Below, in pieces: positions 1 to 8,480 of a DNA stretch of 42,176 nucleotides. This DNA comes from an uncultured Peptoniphilus sp. GTDB taxonomy: Bacteria; Bacillota; Clostridia; Tissierellales; Peptoniphilaceae. A program made the position numbers and the translations under genes. The notes below the pieces were generated by a model. That model was not told the DNA's origin, did no database searches, and saw only the letters and a list, made by a program, of their open reading frames with translations. Every line of letters starts with the position of its first letter. The first letter of the stretch is position 1. The stretch covers positions 1-42,176 of the forward strand of contig CAMQDG010000004.1 of NCBI GenBank assembly GCA_946999425.1, given 5' to 3'.

Positions 1-116
1 AACCGGTCCCTACAGGATTTTCAAAGGTTGTGGCAATAAGAAGTTTGTTTAAAATGAAAGGATTTCTTAAATAATTTAAAATAAATGTTAATTCAAAATT
101 AAAATATATTTAAAAA

Positions 117-134
117 ATGCTTTACGTGAAGCAT
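117..134. repeat. Palindromic repeat unit A1
   Basis: ATGCTTTACGTGAAGCAT is an 18-base near-palindrome that differs at one position from the perfect palindrome at 21814-21831. It belongs to a small family in this window (117-134, 154-171, 21444-21457, 21814-21831) found only between genes. Confidence 0.6.
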
Positions 135-153
135 AAAAAAATAAATTAACAAA

Positions 154-171
154 ATGCTCTACCTAAAGCAT
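154..171. repeat. Palindromic repeat unit A2
   Basis: ATGCTCTACCTAAAGCAT is a diverged copy of the same palindrome as at 117-134, only 20 bases away from it. The bases on its right (to 222) match, inverted, the left flank of the copy at 21814-21831, including TATACACGC at 214-222 against GCGTGTATA at 21762-21770. Confidence 0.55.
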
Positions 172-301
172 AAAAAATTTTATAAAAAAATGCCGAGTTT
201 TGTTCTCTCACAATATACACGCTGATAAATAAATTAGTCCATAGATCCAACAAAAGTAAAAAAGGGAAACCGTAAAATCCATTACTGCATTAATAATAAA
301 A

Positions 302-329
302 AAAAGAGGGCGGTTTTCCGTCCTCTTTT
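302..329 (-). terminator. Rho-independent terminator of the YcdB-type gene
   Basis: The 12-base arms AAAAGAGGGCGG (302-313) and CCGTCCTCTTTT (318-329) pair with one mismatch around a four-base loop. Read on the minus strand the hairpin is followed by a long U run, from the A tract at about 290-305. It lies 29 bases past the stop codon of the minus-strand gene ending at 358. Confidence 0.8.
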
Positions 330-357
330 AAAATTATAAACATATAAAATTTAAGGA

Positions 358-2298
358 TTATCCCTTAAAATTATTCATTAAATTATAAATAATATGAAGT
401 AAATAATCGAGCTTTAAATCATCATTATTTATCTCATCTTTTCCAAAAAGACCTAAAGCATAGGCATTTGCCAAATAAGCAAGGTCCCCGTCTTTAAAAG
501 ATTTAAATAAATCTTTGTTGAAAGCATCTAAATTTTTAATGTCTTCAAAATATATCATGCCTCTAGCTTTTAAAATATTTTTAGCTGCGACAGAAAGTTT
601 TAAGGGTCTGTCATCTTTAAGGCCTTCAAAACTTCTGTAAAAATCTGAATTACTTACAGAAAAATTTTCATAGGGAACAGGAATATTTTCTCCTGAAAAA
701 TCACATACCATAAGTAAAAAGACTAAATCTTTTTCAGTGGCAGTCCTAGTTACATCAGCATTTTTAATTCCTATATTAAAGTCAGCTAATTTTGTAATTT
801 CATCTTTATATTTTGAGCTTTCAAGGTTTTCATAATTTATTTTTGCATTTTTAACCTCTAAAGTTTTAGGATTCATATAGCTTAAATCTTTAGTAAAACC
901 ATAAACCAGTTTTGGCTTATTATTTTCAAGGGTGTATACAAGACCAAAGCCAAGTTTTTCATAATAAGCCTTTAAAGCCTCATCAAGAGGTTTAATATCT
1001 TCAGGAATTTTGTCAAAGTCGCCCTTAAATAAATAGGTATTATAATTTATAACTTCCTTGCTTCCGTTGGCAATTAAAAGGTCAAGACCTGAGTTTAAAA
1101 TCGGTATGTTGTTCTTAACTTGGTAAAAATTAATGCTTGTATCACTTGCTCCAGAATAGTAATCGTAAATATTAAAATCAATAGGGGAAATCTTTGAAGA
1201 ATACTTATTGTAAAAATTTTTTCCTAAATTTAAGGCAGTTTTCTTGTCAATATTTGCCTTTTTCATATTTTGGGCTTCCTTGTAGTAAGACAAAATATTT
1301 AAATTTTTTCCGTCAAGGGTAAAAGATCTGTAATCAGACTTATTAGAATACTCCAAATTTATTACATATTCCTTATCCATCTTTGATAATGATGAAGATG
1401 TTAATTTAAGATTTTTAGGAACTAAATCTTTAACCACAGCTATGGCATCTTTTATTTCCCTTGTTTCCTTTCTTTCCTTTAAACCCTTTTCTTCTTCTGG
1501 ACTTAAAGAATTTTTTTCACTTGTATCCATGGCATTTTCACTTTTAGCACCTTCTTCATAGGGCATGTTTCTTATATTTTTTGCAGGTTTAAGAGTATCT
1601 GCATCAAGATAATAAAATTGAGAAATTCCATAGACAGGTTTCGCCTTATTTTCAGTGTAGGGACAGTAATAAAGTCTTAGAGGATAAAGTTTATTCATTT
1701 CTTTTGCAGCATCTTCTAAAGAATATTTAGGGTTGGGTTCAGGCATCTTAGGATATTCATAATAACCTGATATGTTAAAAGAAAATAGGGAAAGGTCTGA
1801 AAGGTTAATTTCCATATTTATGTCTGAGTATAAAAACTTAATGTCCTTGTAATATCTTGAAAAGAATAAATTTACACGACCGCTGTTAAGAAAATATTTA
1901 GTTGATTCAAGTTTAAAGTCCTTTAAAAGTTGAGGATTTATTTTTTCAAGGTATTCATTTGCCTTTTTTACAATCAAATCCTTATCCACATTTATAGTTT
2001 TTTTTGAGTCTTTAGCATTATGGCTAAAATAGTTTATAATATTTCCCTTGCCATCAACAACTACTGTAATTGAGTTTTTATTTTTAAAAATCCAATTGTA
2101 GCGTTTCCTATAAGTGTTTCCGTTCTTGCTTTCACCAATATTAAAAGATTCTATATTATCTTTAATATTAAAGACACTTTTAATTTTTTCAATTTCTTTA
2201 GTGTCTGCCGCTTTAACTTTTTTTTGGCTTGCATAGGGGTATGTAACTAGGGATGAAAATAAAAATACAAATGCCAGAAATAAAGATAATTTTTTCAT
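358..2298 (-). CDS. Secreted YcdB/YcdC domain-type protein
   Basis: A 646-residue exported protein. Residues 1-31 form a typical signal peptide: a KK start, a hydrophobic core, then AS/AA cleavage candidates. The rest is hydrophilic and appears to contain two related halves (roughly 40-250 and 290-500). Each has PepSY-like alpha/beta segments and a motif of the type KPVYGxxQFYYLD or KPKLVYGFTKDLSYMN followed by PKTLxxK. This resembles the YcdB/YcdC (DUF4901-type) family of Gram-positive secreted proteins, often linked to SLH proteins; no enzyme activity is established. There is no anchor motif or SLH domain, so it is probably released or loosely attached. AGGTGAT lies a few bases before the ATG. 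It is monocistronic, diverging from the ABC-F gene, with its own terminator. The family call rests on pattern recall. Confidence 0.65.
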   Translation of the reverse strand: MKKLSLFLAFVFLFSSLVTYPYASQKKVKAADTKEIEKIKSVFNIKDNIESFNIGESKNGNTYRKRYNWIFKNKNSITVVVDGKGNIINYFSHNAKDSKKTINVDKDLIVKKANEYLEKINPQLLKDFKLESTKYFLNSGRVNLFFSRYYKDIKFLYSDINMEINLSDLSLFSFNISGYYEYPKMPEPNPKYSLEDAAKEMNKLYPLRLYYCPYTENKAKPVYGISQFYYLDADTLKPAKNIRNMPYEEGAKSENAMDTSEKNSLSPEEEKGLKERKETREIKDAIAVVKDLVPKNLKLTSSSLSKMDKEYVINLEYSNKSDYRSFTLDGKNLNILSYYKEAQNMKKANIDKKTALNLGKNFYNKYSSKISPIDFNIYDYYSGASDTSINFYQVKNNIPILNSGLDLLIANGSKEVINYNTYLFKGDFDKIPEDIKPLDEALKAYYEKLGFGLVYTLENNKPKLVYGFTKDLSYMNPKTLEVKNAKINYENLESSKYKDEITKLADFNIGIKNADVTRTATEKDLVFLLMVCDFSGENIPVPYENFSVSNSDFYRSFEGLKDDRPLKLSVAAKNILKARGMIYFEDIKNLDAFNKDLFKSFKDGDLAYLANAYALGLFGKDEINNDDLKLDYLLHIIYNLMNNFKG

Positions 2299-2396
2299 AA
2301 TATCACCTCATATAATATTTACCCTTTATACAAATAGAATATTCAAAGATTATAGTTTCATAAATTTTTTAATGATGATAAAATATTTTTTTATGA

Positions 2397-2402
2397 TATA
2401 AT
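2397..2402 (+). promoter_or_regulatory. Extended -10 promoter of the ABC-F gene
   Basis: A perfect TATAAT at 2397-2402 is preceded by TGA (2394-2396), giving the extended -10 form TGnTATAAT. No good -35 is seen at the usual spacing, which extended -10 promoters tolerate. The start codon is 27 bases downstream. Confidence 0.55.
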
Positions 2403-2428
2403 TTCTAAGGAATTAAGGATGGTGAAAA

Positions 2429-4039
2429 ATGTTAAGTGTAAATAATTTAAGTGTAATTTTTCCAGATAAAAAACTTTTTGATGATGTAAATTTAAATTTT
2501 TCTCCCGGCAACTGCTACGGAGTAATAGGGGCTAATGGAGCAGGAAAATCAACTTTTTTAAAAATTCTTGCAGGGGAAAAAGATCCTACAAGCGGAAATG
2601 TTTCCATGGATAAGAATTCCAGAATGAGTAAACTTGCTCAGGACCACTATGCTTTTGATGAATATGATGTTCTTAACACTGTAATTATGGGCAATAAAAA
2701 ATTATATGATATAAAAACTGAAAAGGATGCCATATATATGAAACCGGATTTTTCAGATGAAGATGGTTTGAGAGCTGCGGCTCTTGAAGGAGAATTTATG
2801 GAAATGAACGGTTATGAAGCTGAATCTGAAGCTTCAACAATTTTACAGGGTCTTGGAATAGGAACTGATCTTCATTATAAAAATATGAGCGAACTTTTAG
2901 AATCTGAAAAGGTTAAGGTTCTTCTTGCTCAAGCTCTTTTTGGTAAGCCGGATATTTTACTTCTTGACGAGCCGACAAACGGTCTTGATATAAAAGCGGT
3001 TATTTGGCTTGAAGATTTTCTTGCGGCTTTTGAAGGAATTGTAATTATTGTAAGCCACGACAGGTATTTTTTAAATGAAGTTTGCACTCACATGGTGGAT
3101 ATAGATTTTGGAAAGATTACTTTGTTTGTGGGAAATTACGATTTTTGGTATGATTCTTCACAACTTGCTCTAAAGATGGCAAAGGATCAAAATAAGAAAA
3201 AAGAAGAAAAAATTAAAGAACTTCAAGAATTTATAAGACGTTTTTCTGCAAACAAGTCTAAGAGCAGACAGGCAACCAGCAGGAAAAAACTTCTTGATAA
3301 AATAACTCTTGATGATATTAAACCTTCTTCCAGGAGATATCCTTTTGTAGGTTTTGATCTTTCAAGAGAAGTTGGAAATGAAATTTTAAATATAGAAAAT
3401 CTTTCTCTAAAAAATGATGAGGGATATTTATTAAAAGATTTTTCCATGAGGGTAAATAAAGATGATAAGATTGCCTTTATAGGAAATGAACTGGCAATTA
3501 CCAAGTTTTTTGAAACAATAACAAAGGCTGATGAAGATTATCAGGGAGAATTTAAGTGGGGACAAACTATAACTTACTCATATTTTCCAAAAGATAATAC
3601 AAAATTTTTTGAAGATGTAAAATTAAATTTAGTAGATTTCTTAAGGCAATATTCTGAGGAACAATCGGAAATTTATTTAAGAGGTTTTTTGGGTAAGATG
3701 TTATTCTCTGGAGATGAGGTTTTAAAAGAAGCTAATGTTCTTTCTGGAGGAGAAAGGGTAAGGATGATGTTTTCAAAAATGATGCTTAAACCGGCAAATG
3801 TATTGATTTTTGATCAACCTACAAATCATCTGGATCTTGAAAGCATTGAAGCTGTAAATAACGGTCTTATAAATTATAAGTCAAATATACTTTTCACCTC
3901 TCACGACCATCAATTTATTTCAACAATAGCAAATAGAATTGTGGAAATTTTTGATGATGGAACTTATAGAGATGAGTCCATTACCTTTGAGGATTACATT
4001 GACAAGTATTATATGAAAGACCAATATTCAAGAGCATAA
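2429..4039 (+). CDS. ABC-F family ATPase (YkpA/YbiT type)
   Basis: A 536-residue soluble protein with two ATP-binding cassettes and no membrane segments, as in ABC-F translation factors that act on the ribosome. NBD1 has an intact Walker A (GANGAGKS, 34-41), Walker B with catalytic Glu (D180-E181) and H-loop H210, but its signature reads LLESE (156-160) in place of LSGGE. The interdomain linker (about 240-310) is highly charged. NBD2 keeps LSGGE (438-442) and H492, but its Walker A is eroded (GNELAITK, 352-359) and the Walker B Glu is Gln (D462-Q463). All defects therefore fall in one of the two composite ATP sites. The start follows a GGATGGTG ribosome binding site. The 3' end overlaps the convergent comF gene by 12 bases. 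Confidence 0.88.
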   Translation: MLSVNNLSVIFPDKKLFDDVNLNFSPGNCYGVIGANGAGKSTFLKILAGEKDPTSGNVSMDKNSRMSKLAQDHYAFDEYDVLNTVIMGNKKLYDIKTEKDAIYMKPDFSDEDGLRAAALEGEFMEMNGYEAESEASTILQGLGIGTDLHYKNMSELLESEKVKVLLAQALFGKPDILLLDEPTNGLDIKAVIWLEDFLAAFEGIVIIVSHDRYFLNEVCTHMVDIDFGKITLFVGNYDFWYDSSQLALKMAKDQNKKKEEKIKELQEFIRRFSANKSKSRQATSRKKLLDKITLDDIKPSSRRYPFVGFDLSREVGNEILNIENLSLKNDEGYLLKDFSMRVNKDDKIAFIGNELAITKFFETITKADEDYQGEFKWGQTITYSYFPKDNTKFFEDVKLNLVDFLRQYSEEQSEIYLRGFLGKMLFSGDEVLKEANVLSGGERVRMMFSKMMLKPANVLIFDQPTNHLDLESIEAVNNGLINYKSNILFTSHDHQFISTIANRIVEIFDDGTYRDESITFEDYIDKYYMKDQYSRA

Positions 4040-4618
4040 AACAAGAGCGTCCACTTTAAGGGCGCCTTTTTTTATTAGTTCTTTTCTTGCTTCTTTTATA
4101 GTTGAGCCTGTGGTAAAGATATCATCTATTAAAAGTATTTTTTTATTTTCTACATTTTCTGCAAAAAAGGCACCTTTTAAATTTTTTTCTCTTTGAATTT
4201 TATTTAAGCCTACCTGGTCTTTTGTAGCTTTTATTTTTTTCAAAGCTTTTTTACAGGGCATAAGGGTATTTGAACTAATATAATCTCCAATTAATTCAAC
4301 TTGATTATAGCCTCTTTTAAGCCTATTTTTTTCATACATGGGTATGGGGCAGAAAAAATCATATTTTGAAATTAAATTCATGGATAAAATTTTTTCAGCC
4401 ATAATATCTCCAAAAACTTTTGATAGAAAGGTTGAGTCCTTAAATTTAAAATTTATAAGGAGATTTTTTAAAAGTCCTTGGTATTTTAAAATTATATAAA
4501 TTTTATAATTTTCTTCTTCCACTTCTTCATTTATAAAAGTGAGGAGGGAAAAGCAATTTTTACAAAGATAATTTTTGTAAATTTTATCTCCGCAATTTGA
4601 ACACTTATATAAAACCAT
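4028..4618 (-). CDS. comF: ComF family protein (phosphoribosyltransferase-like)
   Basis: About 196 residues from the ATG at 4618. A TTG 27 bases upstream is in frame but lies inside recD2 without a better ribosome binding site. The N-terminus has a zinc-ribbon pair, CSNC then CKNC. The C-terminus has the phosphoribosyltransferase signature ILLIDDIFTTGSTIKEA, with the acidic pair and TGST loop that bind PRPP. The motif RLKRGYNQ is typical of ComF. In competent bacteria ComF helps take up single-stranded DNA and load it for recombination. The gene starts inside the last codons of recD2 (14-base overlap), so the two are co-transcribed, which suits a DNA-processing role. Its end overlaps the convergent ABC-F gene by 12 bases. 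Confidence 0.88.
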   Translation of the reverse strand: MVLYKCSNCGDKIYKNYLCKNCFSLLTFINEEVEEENYKIYIILKYQGLLKNLLINFKFKDSTFLSKVFGDIMAEKILSMNLISKYDFFCPIPMYEKNRLKRGYNQVELIGDYISSNTLMPCKKALKKIKATKDQVGLNKIQREKNLKGAFFAENVENKKILLIDDIFTTGSTIKEARKELIKKGALKVDALVLCS

Positions 4619-6812
4619 AAATTTTTCTCTTTTCCATTGTTTCAATTAATTTTCTGTCTAAAGATGAGTATCTTTTATTTTGATGGTTGTTTTCCACCAT
4701 AGTTTTTAAATATTTTATTTCTCCTACAAGGACGACCATGCGACTTGCCCTAGTTATACCTGTATAGATTATATTTCTTGTCATAAGCATAAAGGGGGCT
4801 GAGTGGAGGGGAATTATTACTGCTGGAAATTCCGAACCTTGAGATTTGTGGACGGTGCTTGCATAAGCCAAAGTAAGCTCCGAAAAATTTTCTCTTTGGT
4901 ATTCTATTTTTTTTACATCATCAAAAACAATTGTCATGGTGTCAGAGTCTGCATCGACACTTTCTATAAAGCCCAGCTCTCCATTAAAAATTCCCTGACC
5001 TTCTTCATGATAATTTTCAGTTTCGATTTTATATTGGAGATTGTAGTTATTTTTTATTTGCATAACCTTATCGCCAGGCCTAAAAATTGTGTCCATAAAT
5101 TTTATCTCTTCTTTTTTATTTTGAGGATTTAAATTTTCTTGCAAGACCTTATTTAAGTTGTCAACTCCTGTAAGACCTTTTTTAGTTGGAGATAAAACTT
5201 GTATATCCTTTAAAGAATCATAGTTTTTAAAGTCGGGAAGCCTTGTTTTAACAAGATCAACTATGGTATTTAAACTTTCATTTACATTGGGGCTTTGAAT
5301 GAAGAAAAAGTCCTTTGATTTATTGTCTATAAGGGGCATTTTTCCGCTGTTTATCAAGTGGGCATTTTTTACAATAAGAGAGCCTTCCTCTTGTCTAAAA
5401 ATTTTATTTAAGTAGACAACATTTATTATTTTTGAATTTATTATGTCGGACAAGACATTACCTGCGCCAACGGAAGGGAGTTGGTCTTTATCGCCCACAA
5501 GGATAAGCCTGGAATTATCCTTTACCGCCCTAAGAAGGGTGCTCATTAAAAACAAATCCACCATGGAACATTCATCAACTATAATTAAATCTCCGTCAAT
5601 TTCTTCAATTTCAAAATAATCGCTATTAGGAGTGATTTCCAATAATTTATGGATAGTTGAAGCCTCTCTTAAAGTTGCTTCTTCCATTCTCTTTGCTGCA
5701 CGACCGGTTGGAGCTGCAAGAACTGTTTTTAAGTTTTCCTTTTCTGCCAAATCTATTATTGTTTTTAAAGTAGTTGTTTTTCCTGTGCCAGGGCCTCCTG
5801 TTATAACTGTAAGGCCTCCTGTTAAAGCTTCTTTTACTGCTTCTTTTTGATTTTCTGCAAGTTTTATATTTTTTCTTTCTTCAATTTCTTTAATAGAATT
5901 TTCAATATTATTTTTAAGTTCAAATTTTTGCAAGGAAAGTTTTGTAAGTTTTCCGGCAACATAATTTTCTTCCTTATACATTGAGGCTTTGTAGCAATTT
6001 ATTTGGTCATTTATTTTTTCAAGATAAAAATATTTACTGAATTGTAAATTTATAATTTGGTCTTCAATTAAATCTTCATTAATTTCCAAAATTTTGGAAG
6101 ATTTTTTTATTAGGACATCTTTTGGTAGATAGGTGTGGCCGTCATTAACTGCATAATTTATAGTCCATTTTAAGGCTGATATTATCCTTTCCTTGGAATC
6201 TTTTTTATAGCCTAATTTAAGGGCGATGGAGTCTGCTGTTTTAAAACCTATGCCCTTTATTTCGTCTGCAATCCTATAGGGATTTTCCCTTATTACATTT
6301 AAAGTTTCATTTGTGTATAGAGTATAAATTTTAAAGGCAGCCGATGGACTAATTCCATATTTATAAAGCTCATACATGACCTTAGAGGCATCTTTATTTG
6401 CTTTAAGGTATTCTGATATCTTTTCAAATTTTTTAGAGCCTATACCGTGAATCTGAAGAAGTTTCTCCGGCTCCTTATCTAAGATTAAAAGAGTTTCATC
6501 GCCAAATTTTTTATAGATGGTTTCAGCCATTCTTCTTCCTATAAAGGGGATTAAGCCTGAGGACAGATATTTTATAATGCCATCTTTTGAAGTAGGAATA
6601 TGTTCATTTAAATTTTTAAAGGAAAATTGTTCGCCAAATTTTTTGTGGACAAAAAAATCTCCTTCAAAGGTATATTCTTTTCCAATTTCAATTTTTATAG
6701 CATTGCCTGTTACTGTAAGGCTTCCATCTTCTGTAGTAACTAAGGCAACAGTCCAAGCATTTTCATCATTTCTATAAATAATTTTTTCTACTAAACCGTC
6801 AATTTTTATCAT
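4605..6812 (-). CDS. recD2: ATP-dependent DNA helicase RecD2
   Basis: A 735-residue SF1B helicase, the usual length for RecD2. It has an N-terminal OB-like segment (1-70), helix-hairpin-helix motifs around 120-200 (IHGIGSKKF, IKGIGFKTAD), then the motor domains: Walker A TGGPGTGKTT (338-347), Walker B IVDECSM (411-417), motif III GDKDQLPSVGAG (440-451), and a C-terminal TVHKSQGSEF and YTGITRA motif V/VI block. It unwinds DNA 5' to 3' and acts in repair and replication-fork maintenance in bacteria without a full RecBCD complex. It starts with ATG after AGGTGAAAT. It diverges from metK and is followed by overlapping comF. Confidence 0.95.
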   Translation of the reverse strand: MIKIDGLVEKIIYRNDENAWTVALVTTEDGSLTVTGNAIKIEIGKEYTFEGDFFVHKKFGEQFSFKNLNEHIPTSKDGIIKYLSSGLIPFIGRRMAETIYKKFGDETLLILDKEPEKLLQIHGIGSKKFEKISEYLKANKDASKVMYELYKYGISPSAAFKIYTLYTNETLNVIRENPYRIADEIKGIGFKTADSIALKLGYKKDSKERIISALKWTINYAVNDGHTYLPKDVLIKKSSKILEINEDLIEDQIINLQFSKYFYLEKINDQINCYKASMYKEENYVAGKLTKLSLQKFELKNNIENSIKEIEERKNIKLAENQKEAVKEALTGGLTVITGGPGTGKTTTLKTIIDLAEKENLKTVLAAPTGRAAKRMEEATLREASTIHKLLEITPNSDYFEIEEIDGDLIIVDECSMVDLFLMSTLLRAVKDNSRLILVGDKDQLPSVGAGNVLSDIINSKIINVVYLNKIFRQEEGSLIVKNAHLINSGKMPLIDNKSKDFFFIQSPNVNESLNTIVDLVKTRLPDFKNYDSLKDIQVLSPTKKGLTGVDNLNKVLQENLNPQNKKEEIKFMDTIFRPGDKVMQIKNNYNLQYKIETENYHEEGQGIFNGELGFIESVDADSDTMTIVFDDVKKIEYQRENFSELTLAYASTVHKSQGSEFPAVIIPLHSAPFMLMTRNIIYTGITRASRMVVLVGEIKYLKTMVENNHQNKRYSSLDRKLIETMEKRKIYGFI

Positions 6813-6874
6813 GATTTCACCTATGAATATTGTATCTTATTTTTATTAAAATTTTTACTTTTAATAAATTTTGT

Positions 6875-6903
6875 TTGTATTAAAAAAAAACTTGTGATAT
6901 TAT
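6875..6903 (+). promoter_or_regulatory. Promoter of the metK riboswitch transcript
   Basis: A -35 TTGTAT (6875-6880), 17-base spacer, and -10 TATTAT (6898-6903) with an upstream TGA giving an extended -10. Transcription would start near 6910, just before the riboswitch P1 stem at 6918. Confidence 0.65.
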
Positions 6904-6917
6904 ACTTGCAGTTAATA

Positions 6918-7008
6918 CCTTATTGAGAGCGGTGGAGTGAATGGGCACGATGAAACCCGGCAACCTGTAAGTGGTGCTAAATCCCACGGATAATTCCGAA
7001 AGATAAGG
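6918..7008 (+). ncRNA. SAM-I (S-box) riboswitch
   Basis: The conserved S-box core is present: GAGnGGTGGAGnGA at 6925 onward, then GATGAAACCCGGCAACC at 6949-6965, GTGGTGCTAAATCCCAC (6971-6987) and the closing strand. P1 is CCTTAT (6918-6923) with ATAAGG (7003-7008). A competing antiterminator can form between TAAGG (7004-7008) and CCTTA (7013-7017), which would disrupt the terminator at 7013-7033. When SAM is bound, P1 is held and the terminator forms, so metK is switched off by its own product. Both the element and its place before metK are classical for Firmicutes. Confidence 0.97.
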
Positions 7009-7012
7009 ACAG

Positions 7013-7046
7013 CCTTAAACTTTCGGTTTAAGGTTTTTTTATTTTT
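7013..7046 (+). terminator. Riboswitch-controlled intrinsic terminator
   Basis: CCTTAAAC (7013-7020) and GTTTAAGG (7026-7033) form a perfect 8-bp stem with a TTTCG loop, followed by a T-rich run to 7046. It is the expression platform of the SAM-I riboswitch. Confidence 0.93.
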
Positions 7047-7083
7047 AGGTATTAATTTTTATAGAATATATCGGAGGAAAAAA

Positions 7084-8253
7084 ATGAAAAAATGGTTATT
7101 TACATCGGAGTCCGTTACAGAAGGGCATCCGGACAAGGTTTGCGATCAAATTTCAGATGCAATTCTTGATGCCATAATTAGTGATGATCCGCAGGCAAGG
7201 GTTGCTTGTGAAACAATGGCATCAACAGGTATGGTAGTTATTACGGGAGAAATTTCCACAAAAACTTATGTTGATTTTACACAAATTGTAAGAGATACAG
7301 TTCGCGAGATAGGATATGACAGAGCAAAATACGGTTTTGATGCTGACACCTGCGCAGTCTTATGTGCAGTTAAAGAACAATCTCAAGATATTGCCATGGG
7401 AGTTGACAGATTTAAAGAAGGAGCAAAAGATTTTGACGAGCTTGGAGCAGGGGACCAAGGAATTATGTTTGGCTATGCTTGCAAAGAAACAAAGGAACTT
7501 ATGCCCCTACCTATAAGTCTTGCTCATAAGCTTGCAAGAAAACTTACTGATGTTAGAAAAAGTGGTAAATTAGATTATTTAAGACCAGATGGAAAGACTC
7601 AAGTTACTGTGGAATATCACGATAATGAGCCTGTAAGAATAGAAAATATTGTTATTTCCAGCCAACATTCACCGGAAGTTTCAAATGAAAAAATAAAAGA
7701 AGACTTAATAAAATATGTAATTGATGAAATTGTTCCAAAAGATCTTTTAGATGAAAATACAAAGTATTTTGTAAATCCTACAGGAAGATTTGTTGTTGGA
7801 GGTCCTATGGGTGATGCGGGACTTACTGGAAGAAAAATAATTGTGGATACTTACGGTGGATATGCTCGTCATGGTGGCGGGGCTTTCAGTGGAAAAGATC
7901 CTACAAAAGTTGACAGATCTGCTTGTTATTATGCAAGATATATTGCAAAAAATATTGTTGCAGCAGGACTTGCAGATAGATGTGAAATTGGACTTGCTTA
8001 CGCTATAGGCCTTGCAAGACCTACTTCCATTTATGTGGAAACTTTCGGAACTGGAAAACTTTCCGACAATGAAATTGAAGAAATTATTAAAAGGCATTTT
8101 GATCCAAGACCTGCAGCTATAATTAAAAACTTGGATCTTTTAAGACCTATCTACAAACAAGTTGCTTCTTATGGACATTTTGGCAGAGATGATTTGGATT
8201 TAACTTGGGAAAAGACTGATAAGGTTAATGAACTTAAAAAATATTTAAAATAA
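7084..8253 (+). CDS. metK: S-adenosylmethionine synthetase
   Basis: A 389-residue enzyme that makes S-adenosylmethionine from methionine and ATP. The diagnostic motifs are present: VTEGHPDK (11-18) with the ATP-binding His15, GAGDQGIMFGYA around 120, and the phosphate-binding loop GGGAFSGKDPTKVDRSA near 265. Full family length. The ribosome binding site CGGAGG lies shortly before the ATG. The gene is alone in its transcript, preceded by a SAM-I riboswitch and followed by a terminator, giving direct product feedback. Confidence 0.98.
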   Translation: MKKWLFTSESVTEGHPDKVCDQISDAILDAIISDDPQARVACETMASTGMVVITGEISTKTYVDFTQIVRDTVREIGYDRAKYGFDADTCAVLCAVKEQSQDIAMGVDRFKEGAKDFDELGAGDQGIMFGYACKETKELMPLPISLAHKLARKLTDVRKSGKLDYLRPDGKTQVTVEYHDNEPVRIENIVISSQHSPEVSNEKIKEDLIKYVIDEIVPKDLLDENTKYFVNPTGRFVVGGPMGDAGLTGRKIIVDTYGGYARHGGGAFSGKDPTKVDRSACYYARYIAKNIVAAGLADRCEIGLAYAIGLARPTSIYVETFGTGKLSDNEIEEIIKRHFDPRPAAIIKNLDLLRPIYKQVASYGHFGRDDLDLTWEKTDKVNELKKYLK

Positions 8254-8261
8254 AAAAAGAA

Positions 8262-8292
8262 AAACCGACTATAAAAAGTCGGTTTTTCTTTA
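8262..8292 (+). terminator. Terminator after metK
   Basis: AAACCGACT (8262-8270) pairs with AGTCGGTTT (8277-8285) around ATAAAA, followed by T-rich sequence. It lies just past the metK stop codon. Confidence 0.9.
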
Positions 8293-8400
8293 AGGAAAGT
8301 AAAAAAATAAAAATAAGAAAAATATAAAAAAGGATAATTTCTTTTACACACATATATAATAACACAAATAAAGTTGAATGAGAATAATTAAAGAATTAAA

Positions 8401-8436
8401 AAGGTGATGAGATTATATTTTCTCATCACCTTTTTT
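8401..8436 (-). terminator. Terminator after the oxidoreductase operon (probably bidirectional)
   Basis: A perfect 12-bp stem, AAGGTGATGAGA (8401-8412) with TCTCATCACCTT (8421-8432). T runs follow on both strands. It lies about 45 bases past the stop of the last minus-strand gene. Nothing else is seen between 8293 and 8400 except AT-rich sequence. Confidence 0.85.
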
Positions 8437-8480
8437 GTACAGTGTGTAAATTTATGCTTATTAAAATAACTTATTTAATT

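Larger units (their letters stand above)
1..357. other. Intergenic region with decayed repeat copy
   Basis: No convincing gene is seen here. The first 12 bases (AACCGGTCCCTA) are the exact reverse complement of 21741-21752, half of a GC-rich hairpin. Two near-palindromes of form ATGCTnTACGTAnAGCAT lie at 117-134 and 154-171. The segment 154-222 aligns, inverted, with 21762-21831. The region therefore looks like a degenerate copy, in opposite orientation, of the repeat ahead of the ribosomal operon. A terminator for the minus-strand gene lies at 302-329. Confidence 0.6.

Noticed and set aside
3..74. Open frame to a TAA at 72-74 that could be the end of an upstream gene
   Set aside because: Its first bases are the repeat half-hairpin also found at 21741-21752, and the 23 residues match no family I recognise. 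No support as a coding end.
117..171. Two similar palindromes that could look like CRISPR repeats
   Set aside because: Only two units, 20 bases apart, diverged, no further repeats and no cas genes. Better explained as a dispersed palindromic element.
4619..4645. Longer ComF from a TTG start
   Set aside because: The extra nine residues come from the recD2 coding end, and the standard ComF start with the CxxC zinc ribbon follows the ATG at 4618.
4803..5132. Open frame on the plus strand inside recD2, and many similar antisense frames elsewhere
   Set aside because: They are antisense or shifted frames of conserved genes, with no ribosome binding site and no family resemblance.
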